Position numbers and translations under genes: made by a program. Below the pieces are notes generated by a model. The model was not told the origin of the DNA. It did no database searches and saw only the letters and a program-made list of their open reading frames with translations. Positions 12,560-27,500 of a stretch of 64,000 nt of DNA are shown here, one piece after another. Every line of letters begins with the position of its first letter. The stretch's first letter is position 1. Source of the stretch: Clytia hemisphaerica (Eukaryota > Cnidaria > Hydrozoa > Leptothecata > Clytiidae); assembly GCA_902728285.1 (NCBI GenBank), contig CACVBU010000472.1, positions 1 to 64,000 on the forward strand, in the 5' to 3' direction.

Positions 12560-15500
12560 GTAAGCAATCTTATGACCTTATTACAGGTTTTGTTTTTAAA
12601 CACTACACACAATAATCAATAATCAATAGCAGATATCCGGCATACATCTAAGACATATGTGTAATTGACATATGCACTTTTACTTATGTAAAATTTCAAC
12701 CCATAAAACATCACAGCGATTGTTATGAGCAAACCTGTTTTGCCACTGTGATTTCTCTAATGTTCATAATATCTGATAATATAATAGCCAAAATTTACAA
12801 CCCACGAAACTCAGTCCAAAGTGGAAAAGTTGAAAAAGAATTGGCTCACCAGATAACATAATACCATCGCATTGAATATTATAGAGAGCAAAAATTTGAC
12901 AATGAATCTATAGATTATAGATTGTAATTATTATAAGGTTGTAAGACCGTAAACTTTAGTCTGATTTACATTGATTACTAATTTGTAATTATTGATTTCA
13001 TAGAAAGAAAACAAAATCTACCTACCGCAGAATGACACCAAGATTTGTCAAAATTCATGTTACAGCTGACGATTCTTTCATGAAGAAACATGCTGATAAA
13101 GAATCTGCCGAAAAATATATCAATAGCTTGATCAAAGGTGTAAGTGGTGAATTCTATTATGACCACTCTCTTGGTGTTCATTTATAAATTGGAGGTTTTG
13201 TTTGAATAATTTAGGTTAAAAGTGCCTTTTATTGATAATGCCACAGGTTCAAAATAATAATTTGAAATAATTTTCTCCTAACATCAATTATCTCTTCTTC
13301 AATCTGTAACAATGTAATCAAAAAATTAATCATTATTCCAGCCAATAAAAGTTTTAATGAAAACTTATTACTTTGGAATGAAATATTTCTAAGAACAAAG
13401 GAACAAAATGTATTTGATTGAAATTATCTTTCTCTTTAAGACAAATTTGGTTTTTCGTGACAAATCTTTGGATGCTTCATTCCATGTCATTCTAGAGGGT
13501 ATCAACTATGTCAAAAATAGAGAGGTTATTTTAATTACTTCAATTATCCTTTTCTCCTTGCCCTTTTGGGTGTATTTTCAGGTTTTTTCAATTTTTTGGG
13601 CAAAAAATCAGGTATCCCCTTGGTATTTGTCTTGACCTATCTGCTCCATGAACTTTCAACATACAAATAACATACTGAAACGACAACATAATTTTTTATT
13701 TTCACAAATGGAAGGCAATAAAGTTAAAAACGTTTCCTCAGCTTTTTTGTCCCTGCTCCAAATTCTGTTAATCTAAAAATTTCAGGTTTGAAAATAAGAA
13801 TAAAACAATTTAAGAACGAGTTCAGATTTTTCATTTACTGATTTTACGGTTTCTGCTTTTTGGGAGGATACTAATGAACAAACATCCGCTGTGGACATTT
13901 CCAGAAAATTTTGTCAAGTGGCTCAAAAATATGGGGAAAATTTTGGCAAGGGGAGGGGCACATGGCAGATACGGTTTCCCTTCCTTATTTTTTTTTTAGA
14001 AACCTGGATTATTCACGAATTTCTTAATTTCTCAATTTACGGACACCTGGATAACCCAGGTTTTTCAGGGTACCTCTTTGTGGTATTATCTTATCAATAC
14101 TAGTGCTGATTTTAAATGAACCGTACCTCTTTTTAATTACTAGGTTAAAATTCAAAGCAAAGATCCTAAAAAGTCTTTGAAAGATGCATGTCGTATTATG
14201 TATGATAAAAAGAAAGAACTTGGATTAGATTTCCACTTTGGTCTCTTTTTAACAAGGTAAATCTCATTTTAGCTGAATATTTTTAGAGATCCTTGGCCCT
14301 GACATCACTAATACTACCAAGGATCTGGCTGTGACTGACTTTTCTGATACCATGAGACACCAAGGTTAAACGTCAATACCTACATGATGTATTGACTAAA
14401 ACGTTTTAAAAATACAATCTTCTCAACTCCAAAAAAATCTTTTTTTTCTTGATGTGTTGCTGAGGATTTTGAAAAAAGCAGAAATTTCCACCAAGCTTCA
14501 TTTTTCTTTCTGAAGTCATGCTGGGTAAGAAAGGGGCCATCAGGTTTTAGGGCTATATTATTGATAAGACACTAGTTGTCTTTTGTCGAGGCTTTCAATC
14601 TAGAGCCTCACTTGGAAATATTGCTTTTTGCCAGAGCCAACTCTTGAAGTAAAAAAAGTGCAAATTTTTGCTTAAAATATTTTCCTTATTTTTTAGGAGG
14701 AATTTTGGTTATTCAGGTGAGATTCTGAAAGAGTAACAATACAGAAATATTTTTTTCTTGGGCAAGCCAAAAATGCAATCTTTCTTAAAAGTTTGTGCTA
14801 GATCCTAGCTAATTATTAATTAGTTAAGAGGGTTTTAAAGGATATGCTTTCTTAAATACCTGTATAGAGGAGTGCCCAGTGTCTTGATTTGAAAAGTGGA
14901 GATATGGAGTCCATATGACAACCATTTTTCTCTAATAGAAAAAAAATTCGATTTTGACCCACTAATATGGCTCAGATGAATGGCCCTTTACCAGATAAAT
15001 TTCTCCCTTAAATGATTCCATTTAGGTCAGAATCATGGTATTTAGAAAAAAAACTCTCTTCCAAAAATCAGGAGAAATTGCTCTCCTGGCTACCATGTAT
15101 TGTAATCATCACCCTTCCCCTAATATTTTATCCTTATTTAGTTATAATGCAATAAAAACTGTTTTAATTTTTCACAGGATTTACACCGTTGTATAGAATG
15201 TGTGTGAACTACAAAAGTTGTGCTCTGGTCTTTGATTCTGGAATCAGAACCTCATTCATTATTGCTCATGAAATCGGCCACAGGTCAGTTTTAACATGAT
15301 GATAAGTTATTGATATTATGTCTATAGCCGGGTTTCAATGTTTTGATTTTGTACGGGCGGACTGAGGTGGGTGGGCGATTGCGCTTGATTATTGGAGGCA
15401 ACGATTTATATGGAGACGAGTGAATATCAATCAAATTTTTGATAACTACCAGTCATATTTCTTCGAAATTTATGAATGGTAAGCCTATATACCTCTGAGA

Positions 15501-18500
15501 AAACATACTAAAATTTATTTTCAAAAGTCCTACCAGAGACTTCGTCAAAACAAAAAATTTGCTTGCCTCCAGCTAATGTTATGGTATTTTTGCCTCCAAA
15601 AAATCGGGCGGTAAAGCACGTGAGTAAACAAATGATGTATCACGAAAGCCGTCTATTGGAATTTTGTTTTTAATGTAATTTTTTGGCTGATGATTGTCGC
15701 TCTTACAGGCGACATGAAACTTTAAAATCTAAAAACTACGCAAGTCTTATTCATTAACAACAATATTATATGATGTTTTTATGTAATCACAAATGGTTTG
15801 TTTTTTAGTGTTCACAAGGAGTTTTTCAGTTATCTAATGGCCCTTATGATGCTAACATCTTGAAGCATTCGCTTTGACAAAATAATTAAAATAACAGGGT
15901 TTTTTTATCCTTAAAAGATTTCATTAGATATAATGAAATGTATACCATATTAATGATAATACCACTGCAATGACTTCACGAAATTATGCAACTTTTCTGT
16001 TTTGTTCCACCCAATACGTCACTTTTTCTATTGCTTAAGTGACGTATTGGGTGGAAAATTCTAAAAGTTCTGTTCTCAGAAGACTCTCCTGTGGTACATA
16101 TCATGAATTCGTAGGCAACGGCTCTTAAACGAAATAAAGCCATTCTATTGGTTAGAAGTGACGTAAAAATTACATTTGACCAATAGAATGGCTTTATTTC
16201 GTTTCGGAGGGAGACGGAGCCGTGGCTTGTGATTGTGGTATTAGATCTTGAATGTTTATTTTTAGTGTTGGTATAGCACACGATGGTGACCATAATGAAT
16301 GCGGAGTTGATGTCGCTCATGGAAGTGTCATGGCTCCACAAGTACACAGCCGCTTCGATCGATTTTTTTGGTCCAATTGTTCAAGAAGACAAATACATCA
16401 AAATATCAGGTTATTGAACTATAGTAATATTCTTAAAAATTTAACATTTTTTATGATGCAAGAACTTTTTGGACGTTTTTGATGGAGGTACAGTGGAACC
16501 TCGGAGCTCCAATTTTGAAATTAGGCCATTCCAGGGTGTCGAAAACACAAAATTGGGGTCTAAAGTACTTATCTGCAGACAGTAGGCCATAGAAGAACAA
16601 GAGAAAGGTTATTAAAACAGAGCTCGAGTGACTGGCAAGAGGTTAAATCGAGGTGGTGGGTACGGACTTGAAGAATCAGTGATTTATGATTTCTTTGGGC
16701 CACCTAAATTCATTGAATGGGTCAAGGGCGGGAAAACTGGAAATTTGTAGAAATAATTTGAATAATAAGACTAATAAGTGCTTGAAATAAAAATATCTAA
16801 AATTTTTTTTTTCGATTTTGGACGTCTGTGACCTGTTTAATATTCAATGTCCGCTAATTGGAGAGCTAAAATAGAGGTTTTGTGCGAAAAAATTTGTCCG
16901 CTAATCAGAGGGTCCGCTAATTGAGTGTCCGCCTTTTAGAAACTTTTTTATGAGGATTTGACTAGGAAACGGCCCGGGGAAAATGAAATTGTCCGCTAAC
17001 CAGAGGTGTCCGCCTTTTAGAGTGTCCGTTAATTAGAGGTTTTACTGTATAACTGATGACGCATTAAAAATCTAAATTGAGCGAACAATTCCACAATCAT
17101 CCACACCGACGCAATCGATCTTAAATAACCTGAATACCCCTTAACGCCCTACAGGTGGTCTTTAATTATTTACCGGGCGTGTCTAGTAATATTTTATTTC
17201 ATAATGATAATTTAACGAACAACGTCTTTGAGATTAAATGTACTTATTGAAATACAAATTGAAGTATTATCAAACGTAGATTAAAAGAAATAAGGTCAAT
17301 ATCTGTAAAGTATTTCTTTAAAAATTTACGACGGGTTTCTTTCAACGTCCGAAACGAAAAAATTTGAAACGTCCGGTAAATGATTGGATGTTTGCCGGCT
17401 CATTATTACATTTCTTGCTTAGAAAGATCATAGTTATTCAAAAAGTCATTAGTTAATTCGCAAAATGAGCACAGTGTCATAGCTCTAGTTTAGATGGTCG
17501 ACTTTCTGCCCTGCCTATTCTAATTGTTAGAGTTGGCAGAAAGTGGGCACAATGTTGGCAGTTAAAATCTTTGCTTGGAAAAAAATTGAAAGAAGACCTT
17601 GCATTGACCTCAAAAGACAGCCCACTCTATGCCTACTTTAATTCATAATTAGAATAGGTAGGGCAAAAAGTGGGCCGTCTAAACTAGAGCATAGTTACTT
17701 GTCTTTTGGAGGCTTCTATTAAGGCCTACACTAAGGTACCACTTGCTTGCGCTGCGATCGTACTTTTCCGAGCAAAGCTTTCACACTACTGGTCAAAGGA
17801 AAAATGAAACACTTTCATTGGCGCGATCAGACGTAACGGTTCAAAAAAGTTGAAATGTATTCAACTTTTTTTCGAGCGCATGCTATATTTTTATGACGTA
17901 ATCTTTTTTCCAAACAAAAAGGATTGAAGGCAAAAGGTGCGATCGCAGCGTGTGCAAGTGAAGACTGGCCTTTACTCTTTCAGAGAAAAATATTTATTTT
18001 ATGCCTGAAGATGGGCAATTTAGTCCGAAATAAATATCAATATTTGTTAGCGTAAATTTATCTAAACACAGTCTTGAGATGAAGTTTGATGGTTACTATA
18101 AAAAAATCGTAAGAAAATTGGCAGGGATTTATTTCTCTCTTATTTCTCTCTGGATATTTTGATGTCTTCTGTTTTGAAAAAGAATCGAAACCCCATCTCA
18201 TTATTTGTAAAATATCACAAATTCTTTAACATTAAGAATTCTATTTTGCAGGTACTTTTCATGTTTGCTAAAAGAGAAGCCACCCAAAATCAACACATCA
18301 GCATTGGATCTTCCTGGAGTAACACACAATTTAGATGGACAATGCAAATACACTTTTGGTAGAAAGTACAGTGGCTGCTTGGGGGTAAGCTTTTTTATTC
18401 ATAAGCAAATGACACGGACATATAGTACAACCACTAGTTGTAATACATAGTAAAATGCGACCACTATTAGGATCATTTACGATTATAGTACTAATAATCG

Positions 18501-21500
18501 TAGAGGAAGGAAGGCAATTTCTAATGAATTACGATAGGTCCTCCGGAAATGTACTCAAATTCCATGAGCGATAGTGAGAGCAATTTATTTACACCTCGGA
18601 ATGCAGGAGGGAAGTTTATTACATCATGTGTGTGATTTCCTTCCTACACGATTATTCGTACTAAACGTTGTAATCTCATAAAGCAAAAAATGAAATTAGG
18701 AATTAGTTTTTTGAGTCTAAAAGAAAAAAGAAATTTCATCATACCATAAATAACGAGTCTAACAAGGCCTCGTGAATAATTTTATTAGTTCTTATTGTTG
18801 CTTTTCCTTGGAGTCCATTGGAACAGTTTTTGGGGGATTTTCATGGAGCTCTGTTAACAGGTTCACTGCCAAGCAATTTTCGGATATTGAAAATATGGGT
18901 TCTTGGAACTTTATCGAAAGTCTGTCTTTCAGAGGCTCCTGTGGCCTCAGTTTTGCTTCAAATACCAAAATCGTACACAGTCGACGCAGAATTTCACGTA
19001 GATACCAAAATTCAATAGAATATAAGCTAAAGTATCAGTTAGTTCATATTGCCTGGACTACGTATCAAAAGTTATGAACCTTTGAAGCGATACCAGTATT
19101 TTAACCCTTTACTAAGAATATACTCATAATAATTGTGACAACATCAATGCTAACCTGTCGTTACCCCTATTATGAAAACGGGGTTCTGTGGTACAGTATC
19201 GCCAGCTTGTTTTTTATCGCTTGCAGAACCAACACAAACAACCCTATTCATACCAAACATATTCCTCCACAGTCTCCGGAGTGTCTTATTACCGTAAATG
19301 AAAATAGCTGCATTTATTCCACCGTGAGTATGTATTGTCGAGTATCCCAAAAAACGGATAAACTCGAAATGGCCTTTCCACATCTCGTTGGAACCTTCAT
19401 GAAAAGTATGAAACAGAACATTCCCTGTGACATAAACGATTGCTATGGCAATCATCGAGAATAAAATCTTCCTCGCAATGCCTATCACGTACTCGTCTCG
19501 GGCTCTCGATCTCAAATTCTCACTATTTGCGCGACTTCTTTTCCTTTGTAGTACGGTAGCAAAGGAAACATAGTTCCTGAGTGCAAGTAGAAAGAATATA
19601 CAGTCTATACTCATCACTATTAAACTTGCCGTAAACATAAATTGATAAATGCTCGCCATAACATATAATGCACCATCCATTACAGCCAGCGATACAACAC
19701 CAGTCATGATCAAAATCATTTTCTTTAATGGCATCTCTTGGGTTCTCCTCATGCTTTTTACACCGACATGTCTTCCTGAGGCTATTATAACAACGATAAA
19801 CCCAGAAACGTGTCCCGTGAATGTCAACTGAAACAGAGTCACCATCTCCAAGACTAGATTGAATTCACCAGCATAAATAGTCAATAGTAAGGTCGAAAGG
19901 ACTGTAACAGATACTGCCCCAATTGTGTCTGATATACTTAGAGCGAAAACTTGTTGTATTGATCGAGTTCTTCTGAGTTGTTTGGTTTTTATTAATCCGA
20001 TTATAACGAAAATATTCAGCAGAATGGAGACTACACCATTGATAAGGACATTGTAAATGATAAGGATTATCCGATGATGATTTGCCATATGGTAGCGCTC
20101 GTAGCTTGTTTCAGTAACATTTTCAGGCATTTCTGTGCTGTCTTGGGAAAGTTCTCGTCTTTTTCTAAAAATGGGGATCTTCGTTCCAAAAAAAACAAAC
20201 TACTTTCTGATGCGATTGTAAAACCCAGTTATTAAATCTCCAGAGATTTAGATTTTTTTTTCACGTCCGATATTTATTTGGTTGAAAGCTACCAAAAGGT
20301 TTTTCTTTTATATCACCAAGAATGTTCACAGATTTTCTCAACCGTCAATGTTTTCTGCTTGTTCAATATGTTTTTTCGGTGCTGAAATGTTGATACCCTA
20401 TTTCAGTCAAGCATTTATAGTGGCAGATGCATTGAAGCACTCCATTAATGTGTATTAAACGCCCCTTAAATGAAAATCATGACACATTAAATATATAGTT
20501 ACACTGAGTTCTGATGATGTTGTAATTTTTTAGATCACTGATTATGTCTTTTTGGAGTAATTTCCTACGCAGGAGAGGGAACAAAATGATAATATAACAT
20601 GTAGCTTTTAATAGTGTATTGCACAATTTTAGGTGCCCACCCACTGTTAAAGAATTGTGTAAAGCTTCAAGGATATGGTCTAAGAAAATTCCACTTGTAG
20701 TGCGTCGTGGTCAGTCAAGGGCTTTTTAACCTGTTAAACGAAAACCGCTTTTTTTATCGCGTTTTAACGTCTGTTACTTTTTGTCGCGGAATCGGATGTT
20801 CGTTTCAAAGTGTAACTGACCATGTAACAAATAAAAAGTTTGATTCCGATCTGACTCCGATTAGAAATTACGTCACAAAAAACACGACTTCTATTGCCAT
20901 CAGCTTGCTTGGATCTTGTTTAAGACTGAATCCCCAACCCCATTTTTTCGAAAACCAAAAACAATTTTATTTAATCCTACAACACATCTTTCCATCATTC
21001 AGTTTATTTTCCCTTCCAAAAAAGCGTGATCTATTGTTTTATTGTTTTATAAAAGTGAACTTATTAAATGTAATGACCGAAGATTTTCCAATGAAATAGA
21101 CTATTTAAAAATAAGGATTTTTTTTGGCTCGACAATGAGTTATCGCATGACTTCTCGTGAAATACTCAATTATTCTACTCAGTCCGAAACTCGTAAAATA
21201 TTTATCGTATAACTATTACTTATTTTATAGGACTAAACCCAGCTGATTCCATTACAAATTTGTTATAAGAATGCGAAAAATCTCCTAAAATGATAAGGGA
21301 AAATGACGACTAGAAAATTGTTGCTTTCAAAGGTTGAAATAAACGAAAATGCATGATTAATACCATCCGAAAGAGTACAAAATCTTGAGCAGAAAATAAA
21401 TGTGTTACATCTTTTTTTCAGATCCGAAGCCCTGATCAATATTGTCGATTTTTGTTTTGCCGTGTACCGAATCAGAAGAATAGATGTTCGTATTTGTCTC

Positions 21501-24500
21501 TCCCTCCAGTTGATGGAACTATATGCGCCAAAAATCAGGTGAGAAAGTGAACAATGATATTTAAGCGGAGTCTCCATTATTCGAACACGCATGGGGAACT
21601 CAATTTTGTGCGAGTTAGGGAAATTACCGCCCGACTTCGTCTCTCGAACCCTTAGCGGGATTAAAAGATAAGGAAAAAGGAAAATTTTGTTAATTTTTTA
21701 CCCTTATTGGGACATTACGATCTTTCAAGGTGCAAAAAGTTGAAATTTTTCTCTGCGATCTTTGATGAGACTGAGATTTTTGAAACCTACCTAGCACATA
21801 CCTGTAACCTTCACTTGCCTAGGTCCCCCGGGCACCTACCATTTGCTTTCACACAGCACTTGTAAACAAAAGAAAGAGCAACTCTCTGCCCCTCCCGCGC
21901 CATGCGAGCATAAAATTGGTTTGATAATTCCGCGCCTCTTTTCTTTATCAAAAGAATGAATAGAATATCTTTAAAACATAAGCTCATCAATTTTCATTGG
22001 TATTTTCGAAGATTCTTCAAAATTTCTTAAAATTATTTCATGTGGCAAGTTCAATGCAGATGTCTCTTTTTTTCCTACTTTTCCTATTTCTTTACTATAA
22101 ACATGTTATGGTGCGACTTTTATTCGTTTGTCTTTTTCAAGTTTATCATGTTACATTAGTTTTGGCCTATTATTATAAGTGGGAAGTTCATCAGAAAATA
22201 AAGAAATAAAACTTGAAATAAATTAGATTTGAGATAATTAAATAAACTATAAACCCTCATAGCGTGTAAGGGTACACCCTCTTCTTAAGTAGAATGGGGG
22301 GGGGGAGGTGGAACTGATAATTCATAATTTTATGGTATCATTGGTATCACCTCCGTTTGGAAAGTCTTTTTTGAGGGGGGGGGGGCTACACCCAAAAAAA
22401 TGCAAATGAAAGCCGGGAGTTAAAATACAGCCACATATTTGATGTATTATGAGGTAGAAATCTCGATTCGAAAAGTTAAAATAAATTTGCATTTTGCATT
22501 TCACTTTTGTTTCGATCTTCCAGTGATGTACAAATTCGTTTAGGCCTTTAACGCCGTAAAATAAGACTCGTTTTGTCTTCTCACCTTACACGTAGCTCAA
22601 GAAAATGAACGCCAAATGTTTAAAAACGTCACTTTGACACTGTTTTTAGAGCATTTTCAACTGTTAATAGCAAATTATCCCCACATAAGCTCATTAAGCT
22701 CAAAAATGTTTTTTTATTCCAGGTATTGTATGTTTATAAATTTAGGTTGAATTCGGATCCTAACCTAAGATTACTCTAAGAATATTTTAGGATAATCCCC
22801 CCTAAAAACAATTAAGAAAATTCATGATGAAATGGAAAAAACACCATCTTATAATAAAAGTATGTAACAGTTGTTCTTGGTACTATTCTCGTATTTCATC
22901 TTCTAACTAATTTTATTTTATCACCACTTTCCATTTTCCAGTGGTGTGTTAAAGGCAAATGTATTCCTTTCGGGCGTCTAACGCCCACGCCCGTCGATGG
23001 TGGCTTCAGCAAATGGAGTGCGTGGTCGAGTTGCACAACAAGATGTGGCCCTGGGGTATCCAAAAGATATCGAAAATGTGACAGTCCAAGGTATGTTTTT
23101 CGTTCATTATTATATATATGTGAAGAAATTCAAAGAATCCCTGTCCAACTATCTTCTTTCAGGAGATTTGGGTGGCAGAGCAGCATATGCATTCCGTCCT
23201 TATTAGGACTCGTCAGCACTGCATACTGCACCCTGGCTAGGCAGATCGAATTGCCTAGCGTCTCGTGTCATGTTTCACAGCTCAAAGATTTCAAAGCGGT
23301 AGAATCGCTGGTAATGTTCAGTTATTGATTATTAGACAAGCCGAATGCAAAATCTATGTAGGAGAACAGATATTTATTTCAACGGCAATTATCTTTTTAT
23401 AATTATGAAAAGATAATTACCGTATCATAAAAATCTTTTCTCCTACACAAATTTTGCGCTCCTCTTCTTTACGCTACTGTTTATAACTCTTAACAAAAGT
23501 TGGCTTGTTTGGAGGTGGGATGAATCGCTTAAAAACGTTGCACTTGAAATAGTTCGTGACGAATAAAATACACGTTTTTTTTTTTATTAGAACCTAGTTT
23601 ATAAGAACATATAGGCTGAAATTCGTCGAAAAATTAAGAACATCTTAAGAACATGCCCAGCCTCAGTTTGGAAAAAAATGACGAGAAACTACAATTTTTC
23701 CCTCTTTTTAAGCAGTTTTAACCGAATTTAGGGGTGGATCTTCAAAAGTCGAGAGTCGAATATTGTCCAAATTTTGCCAAATTTAAGTGCTCTTTATTTT
23801 GTATCATATTGTCGATTAAGAGTAGTCTGAAAAATTAAGAACGCATTTAAGAAAATTTTAGGCTGAAAATTGCTAAAAAAAATAAGCACATCCAGGCTCA
23901 GCCAAATTTTAGGTGTTCTAATAAAAAAAAAAAACGTGTATCTAACCATAAGGCGACGGAGTGTTCGAAATATTATCCTACGTCTTATGATCATTAAGAC
24001 GGAAGATGACTATGATTTTAGAGAGATTATGTATCGGAGATATTCTACGGCTACGGTTGCGGGATTGAACCAAAGGCGATGTCGTTGTCTACTTTGCTCT
24101 TTCTTTGCTACTTCTCTAGACCAATATTTGGTGGTAAACCATGCAATGGGAGTAAAACGGAATGGAAAATGTGCCAAGACTATACAGTAAGTATGAACTT
24201 TTATTTGAGTTTATTTGATATAGACACTTGCAATCCAAAACCATATAATGTTGATGTCAACTTATCATATTTCAGAATGAATTAGGCTTATAACTAAGAA
24301 AATGTTTTTCCAATGTTCAGTAGCTACCTTGCTAGCTAAAGGCTTCATCTGCATCCCTTTTATATAAAAAATGTAAAATATTCAAGGATTCGTGAAGCCT
24401 ATGCTAACCTTTTAATGTCGAAGGGTTGAAAGCAGATTAAAAGTATAAAGTAGTTTGGCTTGCTACGAGAACTGTCGTGAAACCTTAAACCTGATTGTTG

Positions 24501-27500
24501 GAAAAAGGCTGTAATTTTAGTCTTCACGAGAGTTTCTTGTTGACGGTAACTCTCAATATTATCGAATAATGGAGCGCATCGAATAGTAGAACGTCGAATT
24601 AGAAAGCATCAACTGTATTATTTTTTCCATTCTTCACAGCCCTGTCATATCCATAAAACATTCGAGGACCAACGAGACGATTCATGTTATGCATTTGGTA
24701 CTGGTTGGAAGTGGTTCAGACCTTCTGATATCAGTCGAAGATGTAAGTAAAATAAGCGAGCATAAATGTTTTTCAGAAGAAAGAGGCTGTAGTGTTCGGT
24801 AATGGCTGGCTGGAAGTGGTTCAAACCTTCTGATATCAATCAGAGATATAAGTAAAAATAAACGAGCATAAATTAATGGACTGTTTCAGGAAAAAATATG
24901 CATTACTGATAGGAATGAAGACACTGGAAACCTGTCTATCGCTTTAATTTCTTCTTTGAGGTATGACAAAACTTTATGCCGGAGATCTTTAGGAACGATA
25001 TAGACCTATTATTGGTAGACTTAGTCGCGAGTGAGCTTGTTTGATAATATAACACACGACCTTCTTTCGACACCGGACCGATAGATTTTTGCTTCACTGA
25101 TGCATAATCTAATTTTTGTTAATTTTTTCTCCAGTAAGAAATTTATCATTCGATTTGAATTTTGAAAATGGCTTTGGTTCTTGGACACACGCACCAAACA
25201 CTACCACAAAATGGCAGCTCCACCAAGGTGCGACACAGACCCCTGAAACTGGGCCCTCCGTTGACCACACCTTTGGCAACAAGACAGGAAAATATATGTA
25301 TTTCGAATCTTCATATCCACGATTGAAAGGTGACAATGCGATGCTGGTTAGCCCAACTATTTTGACACCGGCTACTTGCGTCCGGCTGTATTTTCACATG
25401 CTCGGCAAAAGGATTGGTAAGCGATTTTTACGTCATCAATTTATAATGAAGCTTATGATGATTGTATGAAACTTACTGTGAAGCAAATTGTGTTTTTTTT
25501 CTGAAAATCTTAGTCTAGCTGACAGCGAATTCATATTCTTTTAGGAAAATATCGTGATTTAAATCTCTGTACCGCCGTTTGCGAAAATAAGATCCCAATT
25601 ATTATCATCTCTAGAATTCAGGATTTGATTTTCGAGAAACGGGTTAACGCTATTTTCTGTCAGGAATAAAAGGAAAAAAATTTTCGTGTGTTGTTTTTCA
25701 GGTACGTTGAAAATCTTGCAATTAGACGTTAACAATACAATCATAAGTGTGTTATGGAAGCGCTCGAGTAGTGCTGGTAAATATTGGTACAAGATCCAGT
25801 TTGATGTCTTTTACCATAAGGAATACAAGGTAATTTTTAGGGCTGAGCTGGAGTTTGTATGAGATACTTCACCAATTTGCTATTTGAAGCAATATTAAAG
25901 ACCAACCAAGTTAAATAAGACTCCAACTTGTCCTGATATTTAATGCAAAAATTCATCTCGGCTTTGGATCACGAGATTTACGGCGTCCACGTTTCGAGAG
26001 ATTCATTTCTCATCTTCGGGTGGTTGTTTTATTGATACATCAATTGAAAAGGGCTACATACACTACACATTATTTGTTAGACAATATATTGACAATGTAT
26101 TCCAACCTGCCGGCAATCATATTGAAAAGATGTTGGCAATATTCACAGATTTAAAAAGCCCGTAGGGCTAGATGTCGTGCTTTGGCTGGAAAGTGCCGTA
26201 TCTCGGTAGGAAATCCTACCTAGGTCATGTGATATTACAATAGAATTTAAGCGCATGTACAATCAGAAGCTTCGCGGCTTTTCGAAAACAATTGCAACTT
26301 TATTTCTTGAGATATTCACTTTTTTTTAGCGCGCGATGGCTTAAAGCACGACATCTAGCCCTTCGGGCATATAAATCTTTGTCAACTCGATTGTCAATAT
26401 TCCAGAAATATTTACAGTTTACATGGAGAAGATTTCTTTTTATATTAGAAAATAAGATTGCTTCAAAAACCAATCAAATATCAAGTTGACATGTTGACTC
26501 TTCAAATTTCAGATTGGAATTGAAGCTACACGAGGCAGCAGTTATTTATCTGATTTTGCCATTGATGACATTGAAATCACTCCCGGACAATGTCTGGATA
26601 GGCGAGCAGGTAACTTGATAACGTTGAATCTCTGTTATTATTATTCTATTCTTTATGTATTCATCAAAACCGGAATTTTATTTCAAACTTAAGGTGTTGG
26701 AATACTGATAGACTACTGTCCTGGAAACTGGTTATATTATCAACTATGGAGGATTGTTTCAGGAAGAGTTAGCAGATTAGATTAGCAGATAGATTCCATA
26801 TATCAATTATATTAAGGGAGAAGAGACACGGATCTTGACATTTTTATCGCAAATCGAAGTACTACTTTGTTCTATGTATATTAATTGAGTCTTTTGCCCA
26901 TAGAACCTACACTGGATGACACATCACCTTGCAGACTATACTGCCGACATCCTCAAAAGAATTACTTACAAATCGGCAAAGACGTCAGTGACGGGTTGAA
27001 GTGTAGTTCAACGTCAAGTAATATCTGCGTCGACGGAAAATGTCAGGTGAGATTCGAAATTGTATTTTATACCGAACTCTCAAAGAAAAATACACTCATA
27101 TACAATCAATGGGAAGGGGGTCGGTACTAAAACCTCGAACTTAACGATGTTTAGTGACGTGGTGGTATACCCATTGACTTCTAAGCCCGAAGGACTAGAC
27201 TCGAGACTCCTGGATGTGACATGAAACCACTTATTTCCCGTCCAGAACGCCCGCGCGTGGTTTTCACACAAAACTAAAATATATCGCTAGATTAAAAAAA
27301 ATACAGTCCTCAAAAACAAAGGAACCGCTATGTACAATCCGTCGTCGTGATTATGGCGCGTTCTGGACTCTTCGGGCTTTAAAGTCAAATCACTCAAGCT
27401 CAATAATTCCATAGTGGGTAATCCTAGAAACTTGAAATTTGGTCACTGACCTTTACAATTCCTAGACAAAGCTATATCCGCCATTTTTGATCGGTGTTTT

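Noticed and set aside
16491-17047. Tandem GTCCGCTAATT units as a CRISPR-like array
   Set aside because: Units are irregular, spacers are not unique sequences, and the block lies within a TA-flanked transposon in an animal genome.
20633-20710. Possible ADAMTS exon reading [18 protein letters not shown] after an acceptor-like TTTTAG
   Set aside because: Its frame does not follow from exon 12 (phase 0 gives a stop after six codons). The exon at 21422-21538 fits in frame and continues the disintegrin-like domain exactly.
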